Below are positions 1-9,910 of a stretch of DNA of 64,000 bases, one piece after another. The notes below the pieces were generated by a model. It did not search any database. It saw only the letters and a list, made by a program, of their open reading frames with translations, and was not told the origin of the DNA. A program made the translations under genes and the position numbers. The stretch's first letter is position 1. Every line of letters starts with the position of its first letter. Origin of the DNA: Betaproteobacteria bacterium (GTDB lineage Bacteria; Pseudomonadota; Gammaproteobacteria; Burkholderiales; Burkholderiaceae_C); NCBI GenBank assembly GCA_016868355.1, contig VGHB01000007.1, forward strand, positions 84,405-148,404, in the 5' to 3' direction.

Positions 1-41
1 GGGCATACCACGCGTATCGCCCGGAGACGACTACCACAGGC

Positions 42-431
42 TCAGCTTTCCGGATTCAGCGAGGAGTGGTGCTCCACGATCTTCCAGTCATCTCCCGTCC
101 ACTGATAGACGAAGGTGTAACGAGCCTGCACGGTGGCTCGCTTGCCGTCCTTGCCGTCAATCTTGAAGCTATAGAGACCGGAGTTCACCGCGGTGCCGCC
201 GATGACCCGCGTGTGCCCCTCCACCACTTTACCGATAGGGTGCTTTGGCAGGAACGCGCTCTCAAAATACGTGTGAATCTTCCGGTGCCCCTTCTTAACA
301 TCGCCCTTAAGGGTCGACAGCAAGATCGCGTCGTCCGCGTACAGGTCCGTCACGCGAGTGGGATTGCAACTCTTCAGGGCCGCGAACCAACGGTTCAACT
401 GTTGCGCAACTTGCTTGGTGATACTGCTCAA
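42..431 (-). CDS. SnoaL/NTF2-fold protein (SgcJ/EcaC, CaMKII-association-domain-like)
   Basis: A 129-residue protein covering one NTF2-like cone domain: a first helix with WFAAL, a strand with LYADDAILLSTL, a central helix, and a C-terminal strand with FVYQWTGDDWKIVEHHSS. This pattern is typical of the SgcJ/EcaC and CaMKII-association-domain families, many of which have no assigned reaction. I chose the TTG at 431 because AAGGAGA lies four bases before it on the minus strand; the longer in-frame ATG at 545 adds a cysteine- and proline-rich tail that looks untranslated. It lies 270 bp downstream of mcr on the same strand and could share its transcript. The bases between (432-701) hold no gene I can support. 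No signal peptide or membrane segment is seen. The biochemical role is unknown. Confidence 0.75.
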   Translation of the reverse strand: MSSITKQVAQQLNRWFAALKSCNPTRVTDLYADDAILLSTLKGDVKKGHRKIHTYFESAFLPKHPIGKVVEGHTRVIGGTAVNSGLYSFKIDGKDGKRATVQARYTFVYQWTGDDWKIVEHHSSLNPES

Positions 432-701
432 CGTCTCTCCTTGTTTCCATACCGGCGGGTGCAGGTTGCCTCGCGGACACCAGCACAGGCCGCACGACAC
501 TCGGGGGGCACAACGTGCAGGCGCAATGCGTACTGAATCTACCACGCGGCCGATCAGCCAGACACCGCTGGCGTGCCGAGCAAGGCCACAGCCAGCAGCA
601 AGGCGTCCAGCAGCTGCGGGCGGCCATGCAAGCGGGATATCAGACTGGCAGCCGCTGCCCCAAACGGCTACTCCGGTCCGATCGTCACCGCTCGTGGCGC
701 A

Positions 702-3700
702 TTAGACGGTGATGGCCATACCGCGATAGATACGTGCTCGGTAGCGTGAGTCCTCGGCGTCGGGCAGCGGCGCACCTGCCAGCAGCACGGCGCGGCCGAA
801 GCGTTTGACCTCCTCCAGATGCTCGGCCTGATTCCTGGGCTCCTCGCTGCGCGCGCGACGGGTTAGGTTGATCTGGTTCACCGGTACGTCGTGCACCAGC
901 CGCTCGTTTTCGACGGCCAGCGTCGCAGTGAAGGCGTGCAGCGTGGTCTTCACGAAGTTCGCAAGTGCGAAGCCAGCGCCACTGCTGTCGCCACCCACCG
1001 GCACGTCGGGAGATACGAGCACCAGCTGCGTGCCGTCGATCAGGCTGGCCTTACGCGCGACGCGGAAGTGGTGCGTGAGGTTGTCCTGCACCATCTGGCG
1101 GAACTCCTCAGGCGTCAGCGTCGGCGCATCCGGCGCGCCCGCCGGCGGGAACAGCTTGTCCGGCAACGGCACGAATGGCGTGTTGACGATCGTCGCCGGA
1201 TAGCCGTGCCGCGCCAGCGCCTGATCGAAACCGGTCTCCAGGTCGTCTCCGGTGATCACCGTGTGCAGCAGCTCCGCCGGAACGCCGCGCAGCGCCGAAC
1301 AGATCGCATCAGCGCCGGCTGCGGTGCGCGAGATCAGCACGACCCGGCCGACTTGACACTCGGTCACAAGTTGGCGCGCAGCCTCCGCGAGGTACTCGAC
1401 TAGGTACTCTCCGACGAGCCACACAGTACGGCCGCGCATCATGTCCAGCCGCTCGCGCTTCGCGCTGCCGAAGAGCTCGCGCTCAGTAATCGAGCGCTCC
1501 AGGCTCAGGCCACCGGAAGGCATGAAGGTCTCGCCGCTGACTGCGCGGTCGGCCAGGAAGTAAACGGTTGCAAGGGCGACCTCGGTCTCAGTGGGCATCT
1601 TTCCAAGGTGCAGCAGCGACAGCACGCCGTTGCGGACCTTCTTTGCCTCTTCACGGACTGCGGCCGGCGGCACGAAGGGTAGATCGTCTGGTGGCTCACG
1701 CTTCAGCCAGCCGCCATCCTGCCGGGCACCCCAATCGGGGCTGTCCAGGAATACGCCGCCGAGGCGCAGGCGTGCGACGAGCTGCGCAGCGATGGTCTCG
1801 CTAAGAAGGAACGCGCCCCAGGCGCAGTCGTCGGCGCGCTCGGCATGGCAGGCGATCGCCAGCTTGCGTAACTCGCTGGGCGCATCGCTGTCCATCGCCA
1901 GCGCAGGCACATCGTTACTGGCGAGCCGCTCGAGCAGCATCTCGACCCGCAGCCCGCGCCGCAAACCTTTGATCACAGCTGCATGTACCGCATTGAGCCT
2001 CTTGTTCTCGAGGATCAGGCGGCCCCGCCGCTCGAATAGGCCCGGCCGCGAACCGGTACCCTTTAGGCGTTCGCCTTCCACCGGGCCGGGCGCGATGGCA
2101 TTGATCTGCACCTTCGGGCCGAGAAAGCGCGCCATCGTTTCAACGATCGCGCGCTGGCCGGACTTACTCACCGCGTAGTCGCTGCGGTTCGGGTAGGCCA
2201 CCGCGAGGTACTTCTCGCCACCGAAATAGCTCGATACGTTGAGGACATAGCCGCTACCCTGCTTCTTCATCAGTGGCAGCACCTCGTGCATCAGCAGGTA
2301 GTTTGACACCAGGTTGGCATCAAGCGTACGGGTCCAGGCAGCTACTGGCATATCGACAGCCATCTGCTCGGCGCCCGACATACCGGCATTGTTGATCAGG
2401 TAGTCGATGCGGCCGAAGGCGGCCAACGTCGCATGAACCGCCGGGCGCAGCGTGGCCAGTTCGCCAACGTCGGTGTCAGGAAGAATCTGCACGCGCCGCT
2501 CGGCGCCGGAGTAGCCGATGTCCTCCAGCTCGGAGACGATGCGCCTGCGCATGGTCTCGAGCTCGCTGCGCCGCCGGGCGGTGATCATCACCCTCGCTCC
2601 GCCCAGCGCAAGCAGCCGTGCGACGCCGCCGCCGATGCCGGCCGAGCCACCGGTGATCAACGCGACCTTGCCGATGTGCAGACCGGCTAGGTTCTCTGTG
2701 AAGCCCACCGTCGCACGCTTGGCCCCGCTCGCTTCGGCAATGCTTGTCGGCAGGTACAGATTGATCTGCCGAATGCGCTGCTCCTTGAAGAGCAGCCGCG
2801 CGATGTGGCCGGCAGAGAAGGGCAGATTTTCAGTTTCCGCGTTCTCATAGCGGACGAGTTGGTTACCCCATTCGTGGAAACGACGACGGCCGAGCCTGAC
2901 GTCGACCTCGCTCTCGTCGCGCCAGACGCGGATCAGTTCTTCGACCGCAGCGCGCAGCAGGTTGGCCCAGCTGTTCGCGCCGCCGTCGCTGCCGTTGGTG
3001 ACGAACACGAAGCGCGGCTCACCGATCAGGTCGTCGCGGCCGCGCCAGTAGCGGCTGAGCTTGCGTGCCACCGAGATCGCGCCGCCCAGTTCCTCGTCAA
3101 CGAAGGCTTCCATATCCTCATCGCTGGCTGCGGCCAGCGGACCCTGGAAGCGGTCCGCCGCGTAGGCTGGCAGCACGATAGCCCCAGTGATCGGCCCGTG
3201 CAGATCGCTGGCCAGGGCGGCATCCATCGTCGCCGGCTCGGTACGATCGAACAGGCGCACATCGATACGCTCGGCAAGCGGCAGTCCGGCCAAGCGCTCC
3301 CGTGCCTCGGTGCAATCGGTCTCGCGCGCCAAGCCGAGGATCACGTGCGCACCCACGTCTAGCTGAAGCTTGGCGATACCCAACGCATCGTCGACCTGCT
3401 CGCCGGCAGCGATCAGCACGGTCTGGCCGTTTGCGTCCACGGTACGCAGCGTTGGCCGGTTCATCCAGGTGCTGCGGCTCTCGGCCGGCACCTTCATGCC
3501 GTGGGTGACCTCGAACTCGTGCGCGCTGAAGGCTGCCGACTCGTCACTGCCTAGGAATACGCAGGTGGAAGCTATGTCCTCCGGCGCCGGGAAGTCACGC
3601 TGCGGCAGGCCGTCGAAGGGCCGGGCCAGTGTCATCAGCCCAAAGAACTCGTTAGCAGTAGCGCCGGGGTCTGCGCCCTTGAGCTTGTCCATCGTTGCAA

Positions 3701-4367
3701 ATACGCTGCGGATGCGTTCGCTGCGGATCGGCCCCGGCAAGATCATGTTCACGCGTATGCCACGCTCGCCGAGTTCTTCGGCAACCTTTCTCGACAGCGC
3801 GTTCAGCGCCGCCTTGGGCACGACATAGGCGGTGCGTCCATAGTAGTGGGTACGGCTGAAGATCGTCGACACATTGATGACACTCGCTCCGGGCTGTAAG
3901 TGTTGGGCGGCGGCGCGCAGCAGGTTCCAAGACACTCCAAGGATGTTGCGCGTAGCCTGTGCCAGCGTCTCGGTGTCGAGGCTGCCTTCGGCACGCTGCG
4001 CGTCCAGTTCCTCGGGGGTCAGCGGCACCTTCTCGATCGGCTGCCGTGGTCCGGCTGAACCGGCGTTGTTGACCAGGATGTCGATACGGCCATGCTTGTC
4101 GATGACGGCGGCCACGCCTGCACGGATACTGTCGGCGTCGGCTCCGTCCATCACCACCGTGTCGGCCTGCGCCGGCGCGGCGGCAGTGTCCTTCAGCGCG
4201 GCGTCGCGTGCCTCCTTCAGGCGCTGGGCCGTGCGGCCCGACAACACAACGGTTGCCCCCTGCCGCAGGAAATGGCGGACGATTTCGCTGCCCAAGTTGC
4301 CGGCAGCGCCAGTGACCAGCGCCACCTTGCCAGCGAGGCGTCCTTGCGGTGCGACGGTATTGCCCAT
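702..4367 (-). CDS. mcr: Bifunctional malonyl-CoA reductase (two fused SDR halves)
   Basis: NADPH-dependent reduction of malonyl-CoA to malonate semialdehyde and on to 3-hydroxypropionate, the first committed step of the 3-HP bicycle. The protein has 1221 residues, about the length of Chloroflexus aurantiacus Mcr. The N-terminal half has a Rossmann motif (TGAAGNLG), NNAG and a YVVPK active-site pair; from about residue 555 a second unit starts with TGGSAGIGG, NNAGMSG, SSYFGG and YAVSK. In the Chloroflexus enzyme the C-terminal half reduces malonyl-CoA and the N-terminal half reduces the semialdehyde. The C-terminal end (HHFRVARK, ALANFVKTTLHAFTAT, DLTRRARSEEPR, ending RGMAITV) also matches that enzyme as I recall it. 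The start at 4367 is preceded by GGGAGA; an upstream in-frame ATG at 4442 lies inside pcs. Last of seven same-strand bicycle genes, 34 bp after pcs. Confidence 0.96.
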   Translation of the reverse strand: MGNTVAPQGRLAGKVALVTGAAGNLGSEIVRHFLRQGATVVLSGRTAQRLKEARDAALKDTAAAPAQADTVVMDGADADSIRAGVAAVIDKHGRIDILVNNAGSAGPRQPIEKVPLTPEELDAQRAEGSLDTETLAQATRNILGVSWNLLRAAAQHLQPGASVINVSTIFSRTHYYGRTAYVVPKAALNALSRKVAEELGERGIRVNMILPGPIRSERIRSVFATMDKLKGADPGATANEFFGLMTLARPFDGLPQRDFPAPEDIASTCVFLGSDESAAFSAHEFEVTHGMKVPAESRSTWMNRPTLRTVDANGQTVLIAAGEQVDDALGIAKLQLDVGAHVILGLARETDCTEARERLAGLPLAERIDVRLFDRTEPATMDAALASDLHGPITGAIVLPAYAADRFQGPLAAASDEDMEAFVDEELGGAISVARKLSRYWRGRDDLIGEPRFVFVTNGSDGGANSWANLLRAAVEELIRVWRDESEVDVRLGRRRFHEWGNQLVRYENAETENLPFSAGHIARLLFKEQRIRQINLYLPTSIAEASGAKRATVGFTENLAGLHIGKVALITGGSAGIGGGVARLLALGGARVMITARRRSELETMRRRIVSELEDIGYSGAERRVQILPDTDVGELATLRPAVHATLAAFGRIDYLINNAGMSGAEQMAVDMPVAAWTRTLDANLVSNYLLMHEVLPLMKKQGSGYVLNVSSYFGGEKYLAVAYPNRSDYAVSKSGQRAIVETMARFLGPKVQINAIAPGPVEGERLKGTGSRPGLFERRGRLILENKRLNAVHAAVIKGLRRGLRVEMLLERLASNDVPALAMDSDAPSELRKLAIACHAERADDCAWGAFLLSETIAAQLVARLRLGGVFLDSPDWGARQDGGWLKREPPDDLPFVPPAAVREEAKKVRNGVLSLLHLGKMPTETEVALATVYFLADRAVSGETFMPSGGLSLERSITERELFGSAKRERLDMMRGRTVWLVGEYLVEYLAEAARQLVTECQVGRVVLISRTAAGADAICSALRGVPAELLHTVITGDDLETGFDQALARHGYPATIVNTPFVPLPDKLFPPAGAPDAPTLTPEEFRQMVQDNLTHHFRVARKASLIDGTQLVLVSPDVPVGGDSSGAGFALANFVKTTLHAFTATLAVENERLVHDVPVNQINLTRRARSEEPRNQAEHLEEVKRFGRAVLLAGAPLPDAEDSRYRARIYRGMAITV

Positions 4368-4401
4368 TGAATTCTCCCGTTGCAGTGTGATGGCGTAGCG
4401 T

Positions 4402-7400
4402 TCAGGCCCGCGCGCCGGCAGCCCAGGCCTCAAACAGCGCATCGCGGCTGCGCAGCCCGGAGGCCGGCAATGCGTGGTTCACGACGTAGTTCGCGCCCTG
4501 ATGGCGGTTGTCCCACATGGCCTGGTGGGCAGAGGGCAGCTCGCGCCAGGGCACTACGGTCGGCTCGGTTACCTCCAGCAGTCCCGCCGAAACCATATCG
4601 TTCATCCGTGTCACCTCATAGGCGTTACAAAGATGTGTGCCGAGGATTGATGCGCTGGGCATCAGGATCCGGCGCTGCCGCGTCCACACCTGCGGCGCGT
4701 AGAAGGCATAACGCCGCCCAGCCATGTCCTCGCAGTAGGCGACGCGGCCAGTGAAGGGCTTGACCAGCGAGGTGCTGACACCCAGTGCATCGTGTCCGGC
4801 GCGCTCTAGGATGAGATCCGGAGCGCCGCGCGGATTGTCGGGGCTGCGCAGCAGCGCGCCGACAGCATTACCGAAGGGCTTAAGCGTGCGGTCCTGGAAG
4901 TCGCGTACGCCAGCACGGAAGGTCTCGATATCACGCTTGGCGTCGGCAAGGCGCGGCATCGTCGCCGGCCAGTCGAACTGCTGACCATAGCGGCGCCGCA
5001 GGTCCTCGATCGACACCACGCCGGCCACTGCGTCCTCGAAGCCGAGCGACTGCACGAACTCGCGCTGGGCATCGGTGCACGTGGCTACCACGGTGCGGGC
5101 ACCGACCGCGCGTACGGCCTCGATCATCTCCAGGCCCGCGGCGTCCATCAACGCGTCGCTGGCCACGCCGTAGTACAGCAGCACCGCCTCGCCCGGCCGC
5201 GCGCCGGCGCGCTGCAGCATCGCCTCTGGCGACGCTGCGCCCGGCTTGCCGACGAAGGTCAGGTGGTAGCCCGATGACGCGCCGTAAAATGCGAGCGCTC
5301 CGCCTTCGGCAAGCAGTTGGAAGGAGCGCGGGAACGCGGTTTCGCCAGCGTGCGACACAACGTAATCGGCCAGCCGACCGCCGTTTTGGCGGCGGAACTC
5401 ATCCAGCAAAGGCTCGCCGGCGGCAGCCCAGCCTGCCGGGTCGTGCTCGGGCACTGGTATGTACAGACCGCCGAAGCGCGACTCGCTGCGATCAAGTGCG
5501 CCGACCGCACCCTGAGTCAGCACAAAGGCTGCCCGCGCAGCACTGGAGACGCCGCCGGTAACCGCGCAGCCACTCTTCGTCGCTGCCTTCAGAGCTTCGA
5601 GGCCAGTACCGGTGGCGGCGCCCTCAACGAACATCGCGCGTCCAGGCGCGATTTTAAGCGTCGTGAACAGTGCGCGCGCAATGGTGCCGAGGTTAAGGAT
5701 ATACGAGCCCGCCTGCTCCAGTGTCAGGTCCTGTGGCAGCGGGTGAAGCTGCGGCGACTGCGTGATCAGGAATTGCGCGTGGCTGCCAGTGCGTGTCTCG
5801 TAGCCCTGGATCGAGAATCCGGCGTACATCGGGTCGCGGGCGGCCAGCGGGCTCAGCAGCTCGGACTGGCCAGAGTACACGGCGACCAGGTCGCCCACTT
5901 TGAGCCGGCCCTCGCGGCGCGCCTCGCTTCCGAGTGCGGCGACAAGCGCCACGCCGCCCGAGCCGGTCACCTGTACGTCCTCTTCATGGTTGTCGAAGGG
6001 CGACACCGGAATACCGGTGAGCGCCCAAAGGTCGTTGAAGTTCACCTCAGAGGCGAGCACGTAGACCAGAGCCTCGCTTGGCTCCGGCGCCTCGACCGGC
6101 ACGATCAACTCGACCTCGCTTCGCGCTGGCGCGCCGAAACGCGGCTCGCCGGTGGCCGGGTCGCGCGGCACACCGAACGCGAACTGCCACTGCGGCAGCG
6201 GCGTCACGCCGGGGTAGAACGGCGCGCCGCGTGGCAGCAGAGCGCCCTTGGCGAGCTGTGCGTCGGCCCAGTCGCCGAGTTCGGCGGCGATGCGCACGCC
6301 GTCGCGCCTGATCGGCAGCGCCGGACTTTTCTTGTCCATGAACTGCGCGATCCCCGTCTTTCCTCCCTCAGGGTCGACGATTGCCTGGGCGAATAGCTCG
6401 GCTTCGGTCGTGAGCCCAGCCTCCAGCCCCTGCGTCCAGCCGGTGCGAATTGCCTGCAGCGCGCGGTCCCGTGCGCCGGCGCGGCCGGCCCACTGGAGTT
6501 GTGCGTGGATGCGCTGCAGATGCGGGTCAGCAAGTGCGGCATCGAGCGACAGCGTCGACGGTTGGTTCCACGTCGCGAGGCTGGCGTGACGCTCGTGTAG
6601 CGCGCGACCAAGCGGGCTATCCTTACCCCCGGACAGGAACTCCCTCACGCGGGCGTGTGCCGCCGAAAGCGCGTCGTCGGCCGGGCTGGCGAGCTCGTCA
6701 ACCACGCCGAGCGCCAGCGCCTCGCGTCCCGAGGCGCTGCGCCCGCCAAGGATCAACTCGAGCGCATCGCGCAGACCGTCGGCACCGCGCCGGCCAGCCA
6801 GCAGACGCGGCAGCCGCTGGGTTCCGCCGTAGCCGGGCAGCAAGCGCAGCCGGATCTCAGGTTGGCCGAAGCGCGCGCCAGGCTCGGCCACCCGCCAGTG
6901 GCAGGCTAGAGCGAACTCCATGCCACCACCCAGAGCTACGCCTTGTATCGCAGCGATGCACGGTTTGTTCATGCGTTCGATCTTGCGAAACGCCAGATGT
7001 GCGTTGTTTGGCAGCGCGCGCGCCTCCTCGACGCTGTGAATGTCCTCCAGCATCTGGCGGATGTCGGCGCCAGCGACGAAGCTGGCTGTGCCCTGGCCGG
7101 TGAACACGACCGCCGCGACGTCGTCGCGCCGCGCGAGATGCTCGACCACGACCGTCAGCTCGTCGAGTGCGCGCTCATTCAGCGCATTTACTGGCGGGTT
7201 GGTCACCGTCACGGTGGCGACGCGCCGATCTTCCACCCCGTTGTACTGCACCGTGAAGTAGCGGTAGCGCTCGAACATCTGCTGCTCGTCGGCGAGCTGC
7301 TGGCGGCGCTTCCAATCCTCGATCACGCGCCGCAGCTCAGCGATCGATTCCGGATTCTTTAGCGTCGACGCATCGCCGACGTCCTGGTCCTCGACGAGAG

Positions 7401-9897
7401 CACGCACCATTCGGCGCATGTACTTGCCACTGCGCGTCTCGGGAAACTGGGTTACCTCGATAAAGTCGCTCGGCACCGCGACGGCCCCCTTTTCCGAGCG
7501 CACCAGGTCTGTAAGGCGGCGCTTATCATCTTGCGTCAGCCGGCGGCCGGCTGCGGGCTTCACAAAGGCGAGCGGCGTCAGACCCTTCTCGCGGTGCGGC
7601 GCACCGACGACGATGACGTTGCCGACCGGGCTGTCCGGGTCTAGGCTCTTGTGGCGCAGGATCGCACCCTCAATCTCCTCGGTGCCCATACGGTGGCCGC
7701 TGACGTTAATCACGTCGTCGCTGCGGCCGTGCAGGCTGAAGCTGCCATCGGCATAGCGCACGGCAAAGTCGCCCTGCGTGTAGGCCCAGGTGCCCCGCCA
7801 GCGAGCCCAATAGGTCGAGACCCAACGTTGTGCATCGCCGCGCCAGTCGGGCGCGATGCGCGGGCCGTCGACATTCGCCTGGACGCGGAACTTGTCCGGG
7901 TCGCCCCAGACGGTGCGAGCAAGATAGGGGTAGGGTGCGGCGATGACGATCTCACCCTTCTCCTCCGTCTCTGCCTTGCGCCAGCTCACGCCGCCTCGGG
8001 TGGGGTCGCGCGGGCATGCTGTTGCTGCGACACCTTCAGCCGACGCGTCCTCGATCCACACGTCACCATCAATCCACGGCAGCGGGTAGGTGTGGGCGTC
8101 GGCACGCAGCGGGAAGTCGGCATTGCCGTAGAAATGCGTCCAGACCATGCCGCCGTGCTCGGTGGCCCAGTAGCTGTTGATGTACTGCGGTGTCATCAGC
8201 TCCATGCCGAACTGCTGCACCGCTGGGCTGGTGGGCTCAGCGCAGAAGGTGGCCACGCGCAACGTGCTCAGGTCGTACTGCTGTACGTCGCGTGCATTTT
8301 GCGGATCGGCCATGATCGTCTTCAAGAACGTGACACCCGCTTTGAAGATGCGTACCCGGTAACGCTCGATCATCGACGCATAGCGCCCCGCATGCGGGAA
8401 AGTCGGTGCGCCCTCTCCGAGGATGCCGGTGCAGCGTGTGGTCATCGTCGCGCTGAGCATGTAGCTCTGGCCAGTGATCCAGCCCGGGTCAGCGACGACA
8501 TAGACCACATCGCCGGGCCGCGCGTCGAAGGCAATCTTCATCGTGTGTGCGACGCCCGCCGTGTAGCCGCCGTGGACATGAACAACGCCCTTGGGCTTAC
8601 CGGTCGAACCTGAGGTGTAGATGAAGAACAGCGGAAACTCTGCGTCGACCGCGAGCGGCGGGCAGGCGGCCCACACCGCGCGCACGAAGTCGGCGTCCGG
8701 CAAGGCCAGCAAAGCCGCCTCATCTGCCACGGCAAAGCCAGCACGGCGCGCAGCGTCTAGCAGCACCGCCGCGGCGGCGTCTGTCAGTTCGTGGCTCCAT
8801 CGGTCACGCTCGGCGCGCCAAACCAGATCGGCCTGCGCCGTGTGGCGCACGACGACCACCGCCTCGACGCGCGGCGGCGTCTTCACCAGAGCCTCGGCGA
8901 CCTCCGTGCGCACGCGAGCGGCCTCTGCGGCGTTGAGCCGCCCGCCTCGGCCGAGTTCGCGCAGCGCGCGGCCCACACCGCGCATGGCATCGCTGCGCTG
9001 CACCGTAACCTCGCCGGCCAGGGTCTCGTCCACAGTGGCCAGCACCTGTGTTGAATCGGCCTTCGCCAGGCCGAGGGTCGCCAGTCGCTTCTCGATCGTC
9101 GCGCGGATCGTGCCGACCGGCACGTAGTCGTCGAGTGCCGGATCGGTGTAGGTGGTCTTGAAGGGGACGATCTGCGCGTTGCGAAAACCACCGTCGGCGG
9201 TGACGACGATGCGCGCTCCGGCGTCGTGGATGCGGTCAGACAGCGTCTTATCCGAGAAGCCGCCGAACACCGGTGTGTAGACCACACCAATGCGCTTCGC
9301 ACCCTCGGTCCAATAAAGCTGTGCCGGGATATTCGGCAAGTTCAACGCGATACGGTCGCCCGCGGACAGGCCCATGGCCTTCAGCGCCAGGGCGCATTTC
9401 ACCGATTCGAGCAACAGCGTCTTGCGAGAGATCGGGTGGGCGTCCACCGGCGCGCCGCGACCGCCGTCCTGCGACATGTCCCACCGATCGCCCTCGAAGA
9501 AGAACGCAATTTCGTTGCCGAAGCCGGCGAGCACGTGGCGGTCGACCTCGTTGAAGCACGCGTTCGTGCGGCCGCCGCTGAACCAGCGCCAGTGGGGAGC
9601 ATCGTCGCCGTCGAAGGCGCGCTGCCAGGGTTCGAAGGACTCACCGCGTGCCGACTCGACCGGCGCCGCACTGCGTGCATTCCATCCGGTCCAGCGGCCG
9701 GCCGCATCATCCCAGGCCAGCCAGGCCTCCTCGGCCGGCACGTACCAGTGGATCTGCCGCTTGGCGATCGCACCGTGGAAGGCGCCAGGGTCGCGCAGGG
9801 CGGCGGCACGCTGGCGTAGCCATTCGGCGCGGTCGCGCACTGGGTTTACCTGTGCAACGGGCACGGGCATGGCAGGCAACATTGTCGAGTCAGACAT
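4402..9897 (-). CDS. pcs: Propionyl-CoA synthase, trifunctional ACS-ECH-ECR fusion
   Basis: Converts 3-hydroxypropionate, CoA, ATP and NADPH to propionyl-CoA inside one 1831-residue polypeptide, close to the length of the Chloroflexus enzyme. Three domains are visible. Residues 1 to about 880 are an acyl-CoA synthetase with YTSGSTGKPKGV near 430, GRSDDVINVSGHRMGTEEIE, and the acylation-site lysine in ETRSGKYMRR near 825. About 890-1250 is an enoyl-CoA hydratase with GADIRQML and GGGMEFALACHWRVAEPGAR. About 1270-1830 is a zinc-independent MDR-type enoyl (acrylyl)-CoA reductase with SEVNFNDLWALTG and the nucleotide-binding stretch VEGAATGTGLEA. The published enzyme channels reactive acrylyl-CoA through an internal chamber. 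It starts 13 bp after mch and is followed by mcr. No domain is broken. Identification is firm; activity is inferred from domain content. Confidence 0.96.
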   Translation of the reverse strand: MSDSTMLPAMPVPVAQVNPVRDRAEWLRQRAAALRDPGAFHGAIAKRQIHWYVPAEEAWLAWDDAAGRWTGWNARSAAPVESARGESFEPWQRAFDGDDAPHWRWFSGGRTNACFNEVDRHVLAGFGNEIAFFFEGDRWDMSQDGGRGAPVDAHPISRKTLLLESVKCALALKAMGLSAGDRIALNLPNIPAQLYWTEGAKRIGVVYTPVFGGFSDKTLSDRIHDAGARIVVTADGGFRNAQIVPFKTTYTDPALDDYVPVGTIRATIEKRLATLGLAKADSTQVLATVDETLAGEVTVQRSDAMRGVGRALRELGRGGRLNAAEAARVRTEVAEALVKTPPRVEAVVVVRHTAQADLVWRAERDRWSHELTDAAAAVLLDAARRAGFAVADEAALLALPDADFVRAVWAACPPLAVDAEFPLFFIYTSGSTGKPKGVVHVHGGYTAGVAHTMKIAFDARPGDVVYVVADPGWITGQSYMLSATMTTRCTGILGEGAPTFPHAGRYASMIERYRVRIFKAGVTFLKTIMADPQNARDVQQYDLSTLRVATFCAEPTSPAVQQFGMELMTPQYINSYWATEHGGMVWTHFYGNADFPLRADAHTYPLPWIDGDVWIEDASAEGVAATACPRDPTRGGVSWRKAETEEKGEIVIAAPYPYLARTVWGDPDKFRVQANVDGPRIAPDWRGDAQRWVSTYWARWRGTWAYTQGDFAVRYADGSFSLHGRSDDVINVSGHRMGTEEIEGAILRHKSLDPDSPVGNVIVVGAPHREKGLTPLAFVKPAAGRRLTQDDKRRLTDLVRSEKGAVAVPSDFIEVTQFPETRSGKYMRRMVRALVEDQDVGDASTLKNPESIAELRRVIEDWKRRQQLADEQQMFERYRYFTVQYNGVEDRRVATVTVTNPPVNALNERALDELTVVVEHLARRDDVAAVVFTGQGTASFVAGADIRQMLEDIHSVEEARALPNNAHLAFRKIERMNKPCIAAIQGVALGGGMEFALACHWRVAEPGARFGQPEIRLRLLPGYGGTQRLPRLLAGRRGADGLRDALELILGGRSASGREALALGVVDELASPADDALSAAHARVREFLSGGKDSPLGRALHERHASLATWNQPSTLSLDAALADPHLQRIHAQLQWAGRAGARDRALQAIRTGWTQGLEAGLTTEAELFAQAIVDPEGGKTGIAQFMDKKSPALPIRRDGVRIAAELGDWADAQLAKGALLPRGAPFYPGVTPLPQWQFAFGVPRDPATGEPRFGAPARSEVELIVPVEAPEPSEALVYVLASEVNFNDLWALTGIPVSPFDNHEEDVQVTGSGGVALVAALGSEARREGRLKVGDLVAVYSGQSELLSPLAARDPMYAGFSIQGYETRTGSHAQFLITQSPQLHPLPQDLTLEQAGSYILNLGTIARALFTTLKIAPGRAMFVEGAATGTGLEALKAATKSGCAVTGGVSSAARAAFVLTQGAVGALDRSESRFGGLYIPVPEHDPAGWAAAGEPLLDEFRRQNGGRLADYVVSHAGETAFPRSFQLLAEGGALAFYGASSGYHLTFVGKPGAASPEAMLQRAGARPGEAVLLYYGVASDALMDAAGLEMIEAVRAVGARTVVATCTDAQREFVQSLGFEDAVAGVVSIEDLRRRYGQQFDWPATMPRLADAKRDIETFRAGVRDFQDRTLKPFGNAVGALLRSPDNPRGAPDLILERAGHDALGVSTSLVKPFTGRVAYCEDMAGRRYAFYAPQVWTRQRRILMPSASILGTHLCNAYEVTRMNDMVSAGLLEVTEPTVVPWRELPSAHQAMWDNRHQGANYVVNHALPASGLRSRDALFEAWAAGARA

Positions 9898-9910
9898 CGG
9901 GAGGCCCCTC

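Noticed and set aside
5317..6396. Long plus-strand open frame opposite pcs
   Set aside because: It is antisense to an intact, recognisable enzyme, is rich in Arg/Ala as GC-rich shadows are, and resembles no protein.
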